Source of the DNA: Thysanoteuthis rhombus
Lineage: Eukaryota; Mollusca; Cephalopoda; Oegopsida; Thysanoteuthidae
Assembly (NCBI GenBank): GCA_963457665.1
Contig: OY735203.1
Location: 5,825,850-5,889,849, forward strand
Direction of reading: 5' to 3'
Length of the DNA stretch: 64,000 bases
Position numbers and translations under genes: made by a program. The notes beneath the pieces were generated by a model. It was not told the origin of the DNA and did no database searches. It worked only from the letters and a program-made list of their open reading frames with translations. This document shows positions 1 through 11,415 of this stretch, piece after piece. Within the stretch, counting starts at the first letter, position 1. Every line of letters starts with the position of its first letter.

Positions 1-1600
1 GCGTGATGGTTAGCATTTCTGCTTCATATGTAGAAGGTTCTGGGTTGAATTTGTATAATCGCAGGGTGTGCAAAACTCCTCATGAAGGCAAATTTCTCTG
101 TGCACTCAGTCGCTTGTTGAGTACACTCAAAGTTCTGTTATTAGGTCTCTTCAGTGGACTTTCATTCAGCAAAGATGGTGGTCATAAAAAACTTGTAAGA
201 ATAAAATCCTGGCCTTGACCAGACTTGAAACTCATAAGGATCTCCAGGTTGATGCATGCTATGAAAATAGGGATTCCAGATCATCAGCTGTATACTCTAA
301 AGGGAGTTGTCTTCTACAAGATGGACGCTTATACTTTGGTTGTGTATGTTTTGATAAGAGTAATTCAAATGTTGTAATACTTGTCTTTAGATAATGGTGT
401 CATAAACACCATTGCCACTTTGTCTAAGGACACCATTTGAGGTAAACCTTTGGACTTTATTTGTTGATAATCAGTCATATATTGTATTTTCTGTCAGAAA
501 AGTATGTTAGTAAGGTAGTTGCCATGGGAAACAATGGTTTGTCACTAGGAAGTAGGTAAAAGATTAGACGTTATTCAACTTTAACACACCAGAGTATTCA
601 ACAAGGGAGATAACTCTCAAATCAATAACAAAGGATGATAAATGCTTACCTTTCAAAAAAGACACTTACCTTCAGAAAAAAAGCGAAAGAAAAATTGGAG
701 CCAGCAATTTCACCAAATGATAAAAGATATCATTTCTTTCGATTTTACCGAGAAAAAAAAAAAAAATCATTGTTCCCCGTGGAATGATTTTTTCTAATTC
801 TTCTTATTGTAGCATCTGATTTTTCTTGTGTGAATTTTTTCTCTTGAATATACCGCCCAATTTTTTTTTCATTTCTTTATTTGAGACACTCCCTGCTATG
901 TTATTACCCTGGACTTGCCCTTATCTGATCTTTGAATGTGATGCACCTGGGTCTTCAAAATATTTCTCCATTGTTTGTAGTACCTGTAAAGCATTGGTTG
1001 CATTGCCCTTTCCAAACCGTATAACGATAGAATTTTTCCCAAACTGTGATAAATCACTTTTACGACCCATAATCTATTAATTTTGTAGTGGCTACCTAAC
1101 AATTTGGTATTCTGAAAAATGCAAGGCTACAACAAAAATAACTCTTGATTATTTACTACTGATCAAAATGTCTCTGTTTTTCTGCTGTGTTGGCACAGGT
1201 TGATACTGCCAATATTTGTGTTCAATTATTCCCTCCATCTTCTGTGAAACTAAATCTGTTATATCATAACCCTTTTGCATAACAATTTTGCATACAGTGA
1301 AGATGCCCAGATGTAATAAAACAGACATGAATATCAGAACGCTTACACTTTTTACTCACATTCATTATTGAATTCTTTTATTTACCATACAGCCGCATAG
1401 TACAATAAATATATCTAAGATTTTAGCAATAGCATTAATTTGTTTTTTGTTTTGATCTCTGTGCAGTTGCCGTGACATCAGTTTTAAATGCCTCCATTTT
1501 TATGAGTCTAATATGTAGATATTAAACTCTCATTAATTTCTTAGATAATAGCGACAGATATATTTAGCTGAAATTGATTATCTTAAACACCCAGTAATTC
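1..1600. other. Unannotated AT-rich DNA
   Basis: No recognisable gene or transposon protein. The 71-codon frame at the left edge (3-218 on +) and the overlapping frames near 826-1102 show no known motif and no codon signal I can see. There is a small hairpin around 393-412 (GGTGT...ACACC) and a poly(A) run near 755. The edge ORF could be a cut-off exon, but nothing supports that. Confidence 0.4.
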
Positions 1601-1609
1601 ATGAAGGTT

Positions 1610-1725
1610 GAGGGTAGTATAATACTGTAGTAATGAAGCAAATGCTGAATCACTGAATTGGAATTCAGTGCGTGGCTCTTGAGATTGCGGGGCCTATAGC
1701 ATATGTTATTTTTCCTACATAGTTA
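1610..1725 (+). repeat. Dispersed repeat K, copy 1
   Basis: Shares an ordered set of words with 35690-35790: a GAATTGGAATT segment, then a CAGT(G/A)CG stretch, then GGGGCCT, then AGCATATGTTA. The spacing is similar in both copies. The family is unidentified; length and composition would suit a SINE body or MITE fragment. Only two copies are visible, so the boundaries are approximate. Confidence 0.5.
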
Positions 1726-1974
1726 ATCTGGCCCTGAGGGTAGATAAAAAGTGCCACTTGCACTGCATTAAAGCAATAGTAAAACAGAAGAGAAGGTTGG
1801 AAGGGGTTGTATGTCTCGACCCAGTGTCGGTCGGTTGTATTGAATTAAGGGAATTCCAGATACTAAGTCTTATCCAGAAATATTGCTCAAATCATGGATT
1901 TTTCTGAATGTTAACGACTCGGAAGACTCCAGCACACCAAACGATAACATTGAAATTATGCAGTGGCTGAATTA

Positions 1975-2120
1975 ATCATCATCATCATCATCATCTGTCT
2001 TTTATCATCCGTTGTTGGTATTGATGTTGACCTCCCCTAGGATTTGCCACATCTCTCTATTGTGGACATCACGGCGCCACCCATGATAGAGAGATGTGGC
2101 AAATTCTGAGAGACCTTAAC
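1975..2120. mobile_element. Two RTE-like LINE 3' tails in inverted arrangement
   Basis: On the minus strand, 1975-2074 carries the family's 3' tail: an ATC trinucleotide run (GAT tail) and the degenerate 'CCGTTGTTGG' and 'GATTTGCCACATCTC' words seen in all minus copies. From about 2077 the same tail segment runs on the plus strand. The arms 2041-2060 and 2086-2105 are complementary at 19 of 20 positions, so the pair can fold into a hairpin with a loop of about 25 bases. Confidence 0.75.
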
Positions 2121-2439
2121 TCCAAGAGAAGAAAGGGTCAAAACTGACAAGTGACCCCATCAATGTAAGTTCTCTTTGAATGGTTGAATATTGGGAAAAA
2201 TCCCATCGGAACCAGGGAGGAATCTAATTGAATTGATGCCCTGTAGATAAAATGCTGTATTGAAATCAGTGATGGAAATGGGTTTGGAGAACTGGTTATA
2301 TAACAAGGCTGTTACAAGAATATATGCTCGGGGATCGTGAAAGAGTCCATGAGGAATGAGCAAAATGAAGCCTTGCAACTGGCACTTCCTGAGTATTATA
2401 ACCAACCTTGGGTAATATAAAAAAAAAATATCCATACTT

Positions 2440-2785
2440 CTCATAAATGAATCACCATAACATATGCATATACCAGAACTAATAATCTAAAGAATTGATC
2501 TTTTAGCTGAAACCATCTAAAAAAATTGATATTTCATCCAATATTATCCAAAATATTGATCTTTTATCTAAAATTATTTTAAAATATTGATCTTCGGTTT
2601 TAGAATTATCACAAAAAAATAGATCTGATATGAAAAGAATACTAGCACATGATCTTGGCATTGATGGTCTGTAATGACCATAGAAGCCCCAAAATAGGGT
2701 TTTTTAAAGAAATAAAGACATTGCCTAGTGGGGTACTCATGCACATTTTCAAGGTTGTACCTCAAAACTGTGACCATTACATTAA
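2440..2785 (+). repeat. Dispersed repeat E, copy 1
   Basis: Unknown ~300 bp family seen at least six times. Diagnostic words in order are 'TGAATCAC', 'CCAGAACTAATAATCT', repeated 'ATTGATCTTTTA', 'TACCAGCACATGAT', 'AATGACCATAGAAGCCCC' and 'CTCAAGGTTGTAGCC'. This copy holds three or four imperfect ATTGATCTTTTATCTAAAATTAT units (2495-2600), so the 5' part was tandem. No coding capacity. Confidence 0.65.
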
Positions 2786-2842
2786 TGGCAAAAAATTGGA
2801 GTGGGCCTGAATTATTTCATTCTGGTATTTCTAACATTATAT

Positions 2843-2970
2843 TCATCATCATCATCATCCTTTTAACATCCATTATTGGATATAGACCTTTCCCAAGACT
2901 TGTTGGTTGTGGGTGTCATGGAGCCAATATTTTCCGAACTTGTCTGAATTGTCAAACCATCCCATCTTAT
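2843..2970 (-). mobile_element. RTE-like LINE 3' tail fragment
   Basis: Begins with the ATC run (GAT tail in sense), then the 'CATTATTGGATATAGACC' and 'TGTCATGGAGCCAATA' segments typical of the family's C-terminal coding end. Only the last ~100 bp are present, i.e. a strongly 5'-truncated insertion. It lies about 60 bp downstream of repeat E copy 1. Confidence 0.7.
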
Positions 2971-2999
2971 CTTTTGTTGGTGACAGTTTTGCATATGAT

Positions 3000-4250
3000 C
3001 ACTCTTCTACATATATGTTTAGAACACTAATATATTTGAACAAAAACTTGGAATCATAATACTTGAACTTTCTCGCTCACGAGGATAGGCCTGATCTAAC
3101 TACCAGAAAAAAAGTTTTGAAGCAATTTCACATATTTTTGTTGCACTACAGCAGTGCTTGTTCTAAAGATAGATATTTAGAATGAAATGCACATTATGGA
3201 CTGAAATAATTTTCTGTCTGTCGTACAAAAATGCAGCTTGGAAGTATTTGTCTCATTCTCTTCAGAAAATAGGAAATATAATTCCTTAAATTAGGTTTGG
3301 TCAAATAACAATAAAACATAATGTGTTTATGATGTTGTTAATTACAACAATCAAAACATAAATTTAAAAAAATTCCATCACATTATTCAACTATAATTCA
3401 ATTTGTTCTACAGAAAAATTTGACTATGAAAAAACCCTGATTTGCTTTCTCACTAACACTCCCTCACTCTATTCATACTCACCAAACATTTTAAATCTAT
3501 AAACACGTTTGCGAACATTGATGGTGTAGGTGACATGTATCCAAATGGACTTTTATTGTGAATTATCTACCCACCCCACATATCAAGAACCACTGATCCA
3601 AACGACTCTAAACTTGACATGGCAACGTCTGATGCACAGACCAACATATCTGGTGAATATCAACTTCATGCAATGGCCAGTTGTCAAGTTATCTGGGTGC
3701 ATACATATGAACACAGATTTCTAAAATCATAATAAAGATGTCAACACTTCTGTGATATGCTCTCATGAAGTACTCAGTCACATTTGCAACAACAATTTCT
3801 TTTGCAGAAGTATTTTCTTTAAGATTTGCTAATGAGATGTTTCTCTTGGAAAATTGAATTATACAAAATTTGATTCAATCTCTCGTCATCATCATCGAAC
3901 TGAGAAATGTATTTTTCAAGATATTAATTTGTTTTCAATCAAATTATATCTGAATTCTATATTGAGATTTCATTCTTGTTTTTGTATCTCACATCTTACG
4001 AATCCCGCTGTGATTAAAATCTCAAAGAAATCCTAAACTTGAAAAATAAAGCATGCACATAATCGTTGTTGAAGAGAGATAAGGTTTAATTATCATGCGA
4101 CAAAAATCAATGAACCCATCAAGAATCGGCAAATATAATTTGTTTCCCTTTTTGAAAATTTATTTGCTTAATGAATATATTTGTTCTTTCTCAAAGCGTT
4201 GATTAGAGGATTTTTATGATTTTGCCAAACCGTATCACACAACTCTGATT
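3000..4250. other. No feature recognised
   Basis: AT-rich DNA without transposon protein remnants or tandem structure that I could see. The 60-64 codon frames at 3530 and 3854 on + have no recognisable motifs. Confidence 0.4.
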
Positions 4251-4257
4251 ATAAAAC

Positions 4258-4712
4258 ATTTCAAAACAGCTTTGGTTAGTCACTCAATAGAAACCAATAC
4301 ATGGCCAACATCTTTAGGCAGCAAAAATGAAAAAAGGGGTGATCAATGGTTAAGTTGCTTCTTCTTGCCTTCATTGGATAGCGATCAGTAAGAAGTCAGA
4401 ATTTTCCCCAAAAAACAAGTATGAATGTTGCTGGACATGAAGTGAGGGGTCAAATTGGCTTTAATTCACACTGCAAATAGAGCTTCTTCTAAAAACCTAT
4501 TTAGGGGGGGTGAATTTTGAAAAACAAACGAAAATCTTTCCAGGATATAGTGAGGAGTAAATGTTGAGATTGTCAGCTCTCTAGCTTTGTTGATACAACC
4601 TGTATGTATGATAGACATATTGCCAGCCAACTAGCCAGCTGAACTTGAAAACTGAAGAAACCTGTTTTGTCAGTTTTGGTGACACTCAGGTTGACAGTTT
4701 CTAATTAATTAA
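4258..4712 (+). repeat. Dispersed repeat C, copy 1 (reference copy)
   Basis: Near-complete copy of a ~440 bp family with at least eleven copies here. It starts with 'GGTTAGTCACTCAATAGAAAC' (20 bases shown from GTTAG), passes through a G-rich 'TTTAGGGGGG' centre and 'CTCTAGC', and ends with 'TTGACAGTTTCTAATT'. GAAAC(T/C)GTCA near the 5' end and TGACAGTTTC at the 3' end are inverted copies of each other, which suggests terminal inverted repeats of a non-autonomous DNA transposon. No ORF; the superfamily is not identified. Confidence 0.7.
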
Positions 4713-4847
4713 GCTTTCAGGTGCAGTATTGATGAAGATTTCAAATCAGTCATCTTTTTTTTTCCTTTAATGTCAAGTCAGATCAATAGACATCCTCTCC
4801 TATCATGTCACATAGTTCTTTCCGACTTACAACACGAGCACGAACAC

Positions 4848-5240
4848 ATACAGAAACAGTTCCAGTTAGTCATTCAATAGAAACCGTCAAGTGAACAGCA
4901 TCATGCATTGGGGGGGATCAATTAAAAAATTCGAAAAAAGGATGACAAATAGATAAGTTACTTCTCTTACTTTTTGTTTGGCATTGATCACTGAAAAAGT
5001 CTGATTTATTAAAAAAAAAGGAACCTGAATGTTTCTGGATGTAAACTAAAGACCAATTTAGCATAAACTGACATTGAAAACTCAACCCTCTATCAAAAAC
5101 TTATTACAGGGAGATATCCAACTCCACCCCCCCCAAAAAAAAACTAATGTTTTTTTCTAGGCATAATAATGAGTGAATGCTTGAATTGTCAGCCCTCTAG
5201 GTGTATGGAAGGCAAAAGGCCAGTTGAACTGTCTCTTGTG
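4848..5240 (+). repeat. Dispersed repeat C, copy 2
   Basis: Same orientation as copy 1 and only ~135 bp downstream. It starts 'AGTTAGTCATTCAATAGAAACC', includes 'GGGGGGATCAATTAAAAAA' and the 'CAGCCCTCTAG' word, then loses similarity near 5240, short of the terminal GACAGTTTC. Confidence 0.65.
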
Positions 5241-5249
5241 CATCTAAAG

Positions 5250-6050
5250 ATATAGGCATCTGTTCATAATTTTAGGTTTGAGTCTTTCGAAGCTTATTCG
5301 TTACCAGTGCTAACAAAGCAGGTCAGAGCATTTGACCCAATGAAGTCAAGGAGCCAATTATCCTGCGAGCTGAGTGTGCATCTTAATTGAAAATGACATG
5401 CTGACAAGAGTCAACCCTCTCAATTTAGAGTGTGTTAGCAAGTTAGCATGTATCTATTATGATACACACCATTTGTGAACTTGTGCAGGTATGTGTAAAT
5501 GTAAATAACGACTTTCAGATAGATATGTGTGAGCATTGTGATGGCACATGCATTTTATAGATAGAGATGGGATACGTACTAGAGAGAAATAAGGATTGAT
5601 GTATTTAAATGGATTAAGAGTTTGTAATAGTCAGTAAGAGGTTCGGGTCCTGCTGTCAACCTCAACAGAGGTTAGACATGGAATGTTACTGCTGTCAGAT
5701 TTTGACTGTTCTCATGCTGCAAGAATTAATCAACACCATCCAATGGAAAATAGCACCAATGCACTTTGAGAGAGAGAAAAAAAATAAAAGAATTTTTAGA
5801 AATGAGCTTCTTGTTCTTCAATACAGAACTAGCTGTGTCTCATCACGAGTACAGCTTTTCCTTTACAGATGGGCAACAACCAGTATGAACACCATGGACT
5901 TCCTGTATCATTGCTCATGCACAATGTAAATGGACACATTGGGGAAACAACATTGCTGATGTGTAAGTGACAAGCACCCCTTTGAGAAGGATTGGGCAAA
6001 ACTCTAAATACATACATAGTCAGCCAGCGCATTCAATAGCTGAGGCAGGT
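5250..6050. other. No feature recognised
   Basis: Unassigned sequence between repeat C copy 2 and a repeat C end fragment. The 83-codon plus frame at 5678 and the 67-codon minus frame at 5829 overlap each other and carry no known motif; both are likely chance. Confidence 0.4.
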
Positions 6051-6059
6051 GCCCGTCTT

Positions 6060-6140
6060 GGGTGAGCCAGCCAGCCAGCCATGATTAAAAACTGGATAAA
6101 ACAGTTTTAAGGGTTTTGGTTGACAGTTTCAAATACAGGT
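6060..6140 (+). repeat. Repeat C 3' end fragment
   Basis: A 3' terminal piece: 'GCCAGCCAGCCAGCCATG', then an 'AAACTG' segment, then 'GGTTTTGGTTGACAGTTTC'. It matches the last ~75 bp of copy 1; the rest of the element is missing. Confidence 0.6.
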
Positions 6141-6645
6141 TACTCACCTGGGCTCTTAAATTTCTGGCTACATCACTGCCTCTTGAGTATTCTGTTCGCT
6201 GACCCCAGTGGTACCTTTTTGTATCTTCAGGGTTCAACGCCCCCCAAAATGAGAACTACTGCACTAAATATTGGACTGGAGATGGTGTTCGAGGTATGAG
6301 GCTCATCAGATCCCTTAATCTCCAGCTAGGCCTCTGGCTAGATACTTTCCCTGATGCAAACCCATTAAAATTTCCAATAGAAGAAAAAAAATTATCCTTT
6401 CTCCTTGGATGCCAAGTCAATAATCAACCTGGAAATTCTAATGTGATCACATGATGCAAGCAACGTCATAAAGAATCAATTTGATTACTTCAGGCAGGCT
6501 GGAATAAGTATTTATACTGAAGATACACTTTGTACAATATTCAATTCATCATTCATAAGTTGTAATTTTCACATTTGTCACAAAATGTATGTGCGTGTTT
6601 TTGCATATATACATATACATATATGTGTGCATGGATGTATATATG

Positions 6646-6651
<6 letters not shown>

Positions 6652-6699
<48 letters not shown>
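6652..6699. repeat. (TA)n microsatellite
   Basis: About 24 perfect TA units, preceded by ATGTATGTGTA-type variants. It directly borders the 5' side of the plus-strand Penelope-like copy, and the word GTAAAGCTTTCT right after it matches the 3' terminal segment of that family. Confidence 0.95.
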
Positions 6700-6700
<1 letters not shown>

Positions 6701-6717
6701 TGTAAAGCTTTCTGGTG

Positions 6718-8700
6718 TTGAACAAAAAAGGGAAACCTAACCTTACGTGCTCCACACTTGAAGCAGTTGTTTGTCATTTAATTGGGGAATGTTACTTCAA
6801 GATAGGAAATAAAATATTTCAGGTGTAGGTGTCCTTATGGGAGTTGATCCTACCCCATACTGGGACATTTGTATTTACATAGACCTGAATAGATATTCAT
6901 TTCATCTTTAAAAAGAACTAATATAATGCAAGCTCATTCATTTTCATGTTGTACCCATTTTATTGACAACTTATGTTTTCTAAATGATGATGGAGAATAC
7001 AGAAAATTGTATTGTAATACATACCCTAAGGATCTTGAATTAAAATGCTAACATAAAGGAATGCAAGAAACATTCCAAGATCTGGATATTAAAATCGAAG
7101 ATAGAATGTTTGTCTATGAATCTTTTGATAAACGCAATTCCTTTCTGTTCAATATCATACAAATGCCTCTTAGAACAAGCAGTATTCCCTATCATATATT
7201 CTATTGAACAATATTAGTAGAATATTTGAAAACCGCTGGAGCCACTGATAGATTTATTCAGTTTGTACCGAAAATTGTTTCTTTAGTTGTAAGAATTAGT
7301 CAATCAAGGCAGTGAAATTACTAAGATTTTTAGAAAATTGAATAGAGCCAAAATTAGACACCCAGATCCCTTATCAACTTGACCACAATGAAATAATATT
7401 GAAAATTAAAGAATAAACTAATGAGAGTATAAAAATAGAATGAATGAATAATGTATATTAAAATAAAACAATTTGTATTAATGTTAGGGGAATTAGGTAA
7501 CCAAAAGAGATGGACTCTTTGTTCATGTAAAAGATCATAGTATTGACTGGGATCAGTTAAAGGGGAAGACATCTGGCCCTGGTCCATTGTTTGATTGGTC
7601 GGTAGTTGGTAGGGTAGATTGAACGTGGAATACCCTGTCACAAATTGTCTGCGTATATCAATGAAATAACCTACTACCCATGAGAGAATGGTTTGGTTTC
7701 ATTTTATTTCAATTTGTAGGGATACTTTATTTGATAACTAAAAATAAAGAAAAAAATTGCAAGAAGCTTGATGGTAAACGACATGGAAAAATTACTTTAA
7801 GGTTAAAAAAAATTGTCTAATTCTATGGTTGAATATGTTGGTAGAGAATCAACTCAAAGAAATTTTTCTGTGCAATTATGTTATTGTCTTTAAGAATATT
7901 AAGTTGGTTTGCTTAATACACAATAGATTTTATATTTATGTGGGTGACATGAATAGCGAGTCATATCTGTTGATACACAGCATGATTTCTAATCATCAAA
8001 TAAGTTGGGCAACACTCGACCCCTGCTCGGAATAGCAAGAATTTATCATTAGGACTGGTCTGTCTTTGAATCTAATCGTTGGTTTTGTTTTTATAGCCTG
8101 TTCAGCCCTGGATGTGGGGTGCTAAAGTTATCTTTCCTTTTGGGTTTATTTTTCATTTTTAAAAAAATCTATTTTCATTTTGGGGTTTAGTGGAATATTA
8201 TACTTGAATTTGATGTGCAGTTAGAAATTTTAGTGCCCTACTCTTGTATAGACTTCTGATAGAAATTAGAAGAAGTTAGAGATTAGGGGATGAAAGAGTT
8301 GGCATTTCAACAATCAAGCAACGCATTTCAAACAAAGCTGGATGAGTGGACAAGTGAGTGAAATAATAAGAAAAAATACAAAAAAAATTAGTTTTACTTA
8401 TCTAGTTTTGATCTCTTCTTGCAAAGCCTGCAGAAATAACAAACTACGTGTATGACATAAACTATACATTAAATCATACATGGAAGTGAAGTGGCACTTG
8501 ATCAACACTGTTGGAGTACCATGTTGTTATAACTGTTTTGTTTATAAAATCTTCAAAACAGTTACATGGTAAAGAACTGATGATCACAACTAGAGAAAAT
8601 GTACCCATCGTACCATAACAACAAAGTACATGTGGAACAGGAGAGAAATATGGTAGAAAATCACATAAATTGCTTTGACAGATATGTTTATATATATTTA

Positions 8701-8705
<5 letters not shown>
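6718..8705 (+). mobile_element. Penelope-like element, 5'-truncated copy 1
   Basis: Decayed copy of the same element as 11413-13860 on the minus strand. The first ~670 bp encode reverse-transcriptase remnants and the remaining ~1.3 kb are 3' untranslated sequence shared with the other copy. Near the 3' end lies a hairpin (TAACTGTTTTG at 8530-8540, CAAAACAGTTA at 8554-8564) followed by CTGATGA. The copy stops at (TA)n on its 3' side and starts ~20 bp after another (TA)n. The middle (7400-7830) is diverged but collinear with the other copy. Family assignment rests on protein words recalled from Penelope-type RTs. Confidence 0.75.
6765..7390 (+). pseudogene. Reverse transcriptase fragment (Penelope-like), broken
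   Basis: Read across frames with several stops and shifts, it gives the C-terminal half of a Penelope-type RT. A degenerate 'GVP.GS' glycine segment (~6825) is followed by 'PYWDICIYID'. The catalytic box at ~6955-6975 reads FIDNLC where the family usually has FIDDLC. Then come 'DLDIKIED' (~7080), 'YESFDKRNSFLFNI', and 'SSIPYHIFY' (~7180), which matches the family's 'SNIPS.IFYG' block. The RT palm N-terminus and motif A are absent. Clearly dead. No GIY-YIG domain is seen downstream, so a C-terminal endonuclease was either absent or is lost beyond recognition. Confidence 0.75.

Positions 8706-8743
<38 letters not shown>
8706..8743. repeat. (TA)n microsatellite
   Basis: About 19 TA units at the 3' end of Penelope-like copy 1. 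The minus-strand copy also ends at (TA)n, so this is a recurring boundary. Confidence 0.95.
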
Positions 8744-8748
<5 letters not shown>

Positions 8749-8784
8749 CTGAAGAAATGGACATATTTGGTCTGATAGAATGAA

Positions 8785-8926
8785 TTAAAAATTGAGTTTG
8801 ATTCCTGCTGCAGCCCAATTTTCTCTAATTGTTTATCCTATTTACATTGTTTAAATTGAGTGACATAATGACAGGTGTGATGACGGGAGTTAAATTCAGA
8901 TAAGTTTCTATATAAGCAATTTATTA

Positions 8927-8966
<40 letters not shown>

Positions 8967-9170
8967 GTTGTATATGTACATGTGTGTGTATATATATATT
9001 CAAAAAATAGCTGTATAATCAAACAATATCCACGAGAGTATATTATTTTAAATGATTTTCCATTGTTACACGGAGAAAGTGTCACTTGGCCAAGACAACG
9101 TCAATAGGATGAACAATCAAGCAAAAATGGGGCTGCTGCAGGAATTGAACGTCAAACGGCGACCTTATTA
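8785..9170. repeat. TA/TG microsatellites and possible SINE tail pieces
   Basis: 8931-8957 is (TA)n running into (TG)n. On either side are two copies of a B-box-like piece, in opposite orientation: 'GAGTTTGATTCCTGCTGCAG' near 8793 on +, and the complementary 'GTTCAATTCCTGCAGCAG' near 9130-9155 on -. They resemble the RNA polymerase III B box plus the start of a SINE body. No complete tRNA fold is seen. Confidence 0.4.
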
Positions 9171-9172
9171 GT

Positions 9173-9173
<1 letters not shown>

Positions 9174-9206
<33 letters not shown>
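9174..9206. repeat. (TA)n/(CA)n microsatellite
   Basis: About 10 TA units followed by about 6 CA units, immediately 5' of the LINE tail on the plus strand. Confidence 0.9.
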
Positions 9207-9207
9207 T

Positions 9208-9520
9208 ATAATATCATTATCGCCAATGTTTCATGGTCTACTGTTGGACATAGACCTTCCCCAGGATTTGCCAAAATTCTCTCTCATTGGTGTTGTGGAG
9301 CCAATACTTTCTGAAGTTGTCTAGTTTTGTCACTTCATCTGGTATTCTGCTGGTTTCGGTTTCACATGCAATCTTTAGGGATTCATGTTGTGAGATGTGA
9401 TGTCCATTGGTTGTGTACAATTCTTGTAACACTGCCATTTGAGTTTTCTAATGGATTCTATGATGAGTCGGACTCCTGCTTTTTCCCAAATAAATTACAT
9501 TGTTCTATGATCTCTATGCC
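9208..9520 (-). mobile_element. RTE-like LINE fragment, C-terminal end
   Basis: The minus strand encodes a broken version of the C-terminal 100 residues: an 'IARMxxN.W' region, a 'REFWQILGKVYVQ' end at ~9250-9290, and the tail at 9211. Decay is stronger than in the 52.6-kb copy. The 66-codon minus frame at 9238-9438 is part of it. The GAT tail is mutated to ATCATTATC. Confidence 0.8.
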
Positions 9521-9588
9521 TATATATATAGATGCAAATATTTACTTCAACTTGTCTATTTCTACCTATTTTTACATCTATATGTCTT

Positions 9589-9593
<5 letters not shown>

Positions 9594-9650
<57 letters not shown>
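9594..9650. repeat. (TA)n microsatellite
   Basis: About 28 TA units. Long Tyr-Ile frames run through it in several phases on + (9327-9792); these are repeat artefacts. Confidence 0.95.
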
Positions 9651-9655
<5 letters not shown>

Positions 9656-9799
9656 GCGCAGGCATATATACTTATCTATCACCTGTATTTCATTTTATCC
9701 ATTTCCATCCATATAGATATGTGCATGGGTGTGTACACCTTAAAATCAGCTTCATACCAATCTTAGTGTATATAATGATAGATCAAATGTAATATCTAT

Positions 9800-10380
9800 G
9801 CAGAGAAGCATTTTTCTTTCAATTTCCCTATTGGCTCCAAATGATTGACAATCCGAAGAAGCACTTTTTACACTTACTTTCGATGCAAAATGATCTGCAG
9901 ATTCAAACAAGAATAAAATATAAAGCAGTTTTATTTTAATATTTTATCATGGCTTATAATTGATTCCCTCCAAATACTGAATATGATCAATACTATTATG
10001 GGCTTCCTCAGAGAAATGCCAGAAAAATGATATAATATCAGGAATAAGAACAAAGGAGTCAAAAGGATTTAAAATCTCATCTTTGTTGAGAGCCCATGTT
10101 TCACATAGAGAACTATTTAGTTCATCAACTCAGAAACAACCCTCAGCTTTATATTGCTTTCAGTACAAGGGATAATCATACTTAAGCATTGTTAACTGAT
10201 AATTCACATGAATCATTAATAATCTGATATGTAAATCAATTCTACACATTAGTGTCCTTTCTATGCTGCCATACTTTATAGGTCATATTTTTATTTTATT
10301 TCTTATCTGAATGTAGTTTGAATGAGTGTGGTTGTCATAATGTATTGTATGGTCGGACTATTTAGGTCTTATAATACTTA
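9800..10380. other. No feature recognised
   Basis: AT-rich sequence with no repeat or coding similarity that I could see. Confidence 0.4.
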
Positions 10381-10382
10381 AA

Positions 10383-10805
10383 TCATTATCATCATGTCAT
10401 CATGAGTCCACTGCAGGACAAGGGCCTTTCCCATCTCCTTCAATGACATCCATGATTGCACTAACTCATGCCATGTCTTACTGGCATACCTTTCTAAATT
10501 ATCCCCCCATCTTGAGACGGATCCTCTCTGACTGTGTTTTTAGTATTTTGGGCATTTATCAGTTAACTTTTTGCTCCATCTGTTGCTCTTTCTCATTGCT
10601 GTGAGTCCAGCCCATCTCCATTTCTGTCAATTGATTACTTGTATGATATCCTCCACCCTGGTCCATTCTCATGTCAATCTTTTTCTTTCGCTTATGGTTA
10701 TTACCAGCATTGCTCTTTCCATTAATCCTTGTACTGAGTTGTTTTTCCAAGCAGTCCTGTTAGTTTTCCATAAGTCATAGCTGGTATTATGCATTCATTG
10801 AACAC
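10383..10805 (-). mobile_element. Second RTE-type LINE (family J), C-terminal fragment
   Basis: The minus strand, read with frameshifts, gives the ordered C-terminal blocks of a different RTE-type retrotransposon. From ~10720 downward there is an 'ERxMLxIT' segment, 'RIDMRMDQG'-like residues where the family has 'R...IR..T', and 'KWRWAG' at ~10610. Then a 'NRWSKKLT' block, 'WGDNLERYA.KTWHELVQ' at ~10440-10500, and 'EMGKALVLQWT' at ~10400. The order matches the endonuclease-RT C-terminus, but the words differ from family B (which ends KVYVQ). Several stops; non-functional. Confidence 0.7.
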
Positions 10806-10809
10806 TTTT

Positions 10810-11330
10810 CTTTTTTAGCATACTGACCGTTGGTCAGTGAAGTAAGAAAGCTTTACTAAACTAGAAGAACCAAGGAAACAAATTAGAGAAATGATTTCCA
10901 TTTTGTAAATAAACAAAAAATATGTAAACAATGTGAATTGAAGATGTAAATAACATAAACAAATAAAACCATGTATTCACAAAAAACTGAAATAAACAAA
11001 CATCAGAGAACAATAGAAAGCTAAATCAACTAAGTGTAATCTAACCTGAGTTACCAAACATTGATGAAATAATGTTGTGTAATGTTTGCAAGGTAAATAA
11101 TTACAACTAACTCTAGCCATCACATTTCAAATCATAGTGGAAGTTATCTCCAGAATATATATATAAAATTATAAAGCCTAGTTACATTGTTTATCTGAGG
11201 AGCTGAATAAAGCTAAACAAGGGTATACCTTTGTCATAGACAAAATTCAATCAATATACTGCCTCTACTCTAAGCATTGTGTGCTGTTGGAATAAAGATA
11301 TTTCAGAATATTTTATGACTTGTGGTATGA
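10810..11330. other. No feature recognised
   Basis: A-rich segment (10860-11000 holds many AAACAAA words) with no coding similarity. A short TA run lies at 11156-11164. Confidence 0.4.
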
Positions 11331-11331
11331 G

Positions 11332-11412
<81 letters not shown>
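11331..11412. repeat. (TA)n microsatellite
   Basis: About 40 TA units with one GTA interruption near 11366. It abuts the 3' end of the minus-strand Penelope-like copy. Confidence 0.95.

Positions 11413-11415
<3 letters not shown>

Noticed and set aside
3..218. 71-codon frame at the left edge as a truncated gene
   Set aside because: No motif, and an edge position inflates apparent openness; it stays within the unannotated interval.
9327..9792. Overlapping 86-129 codon plus-strand frames with long Tyr-Ile runs, and similar ones at 6549, 8474, 15084, 29654, 54894 and 56085
   Set aside because: They exist because (TA)n is open in all frames; no other coding evidence supports them.
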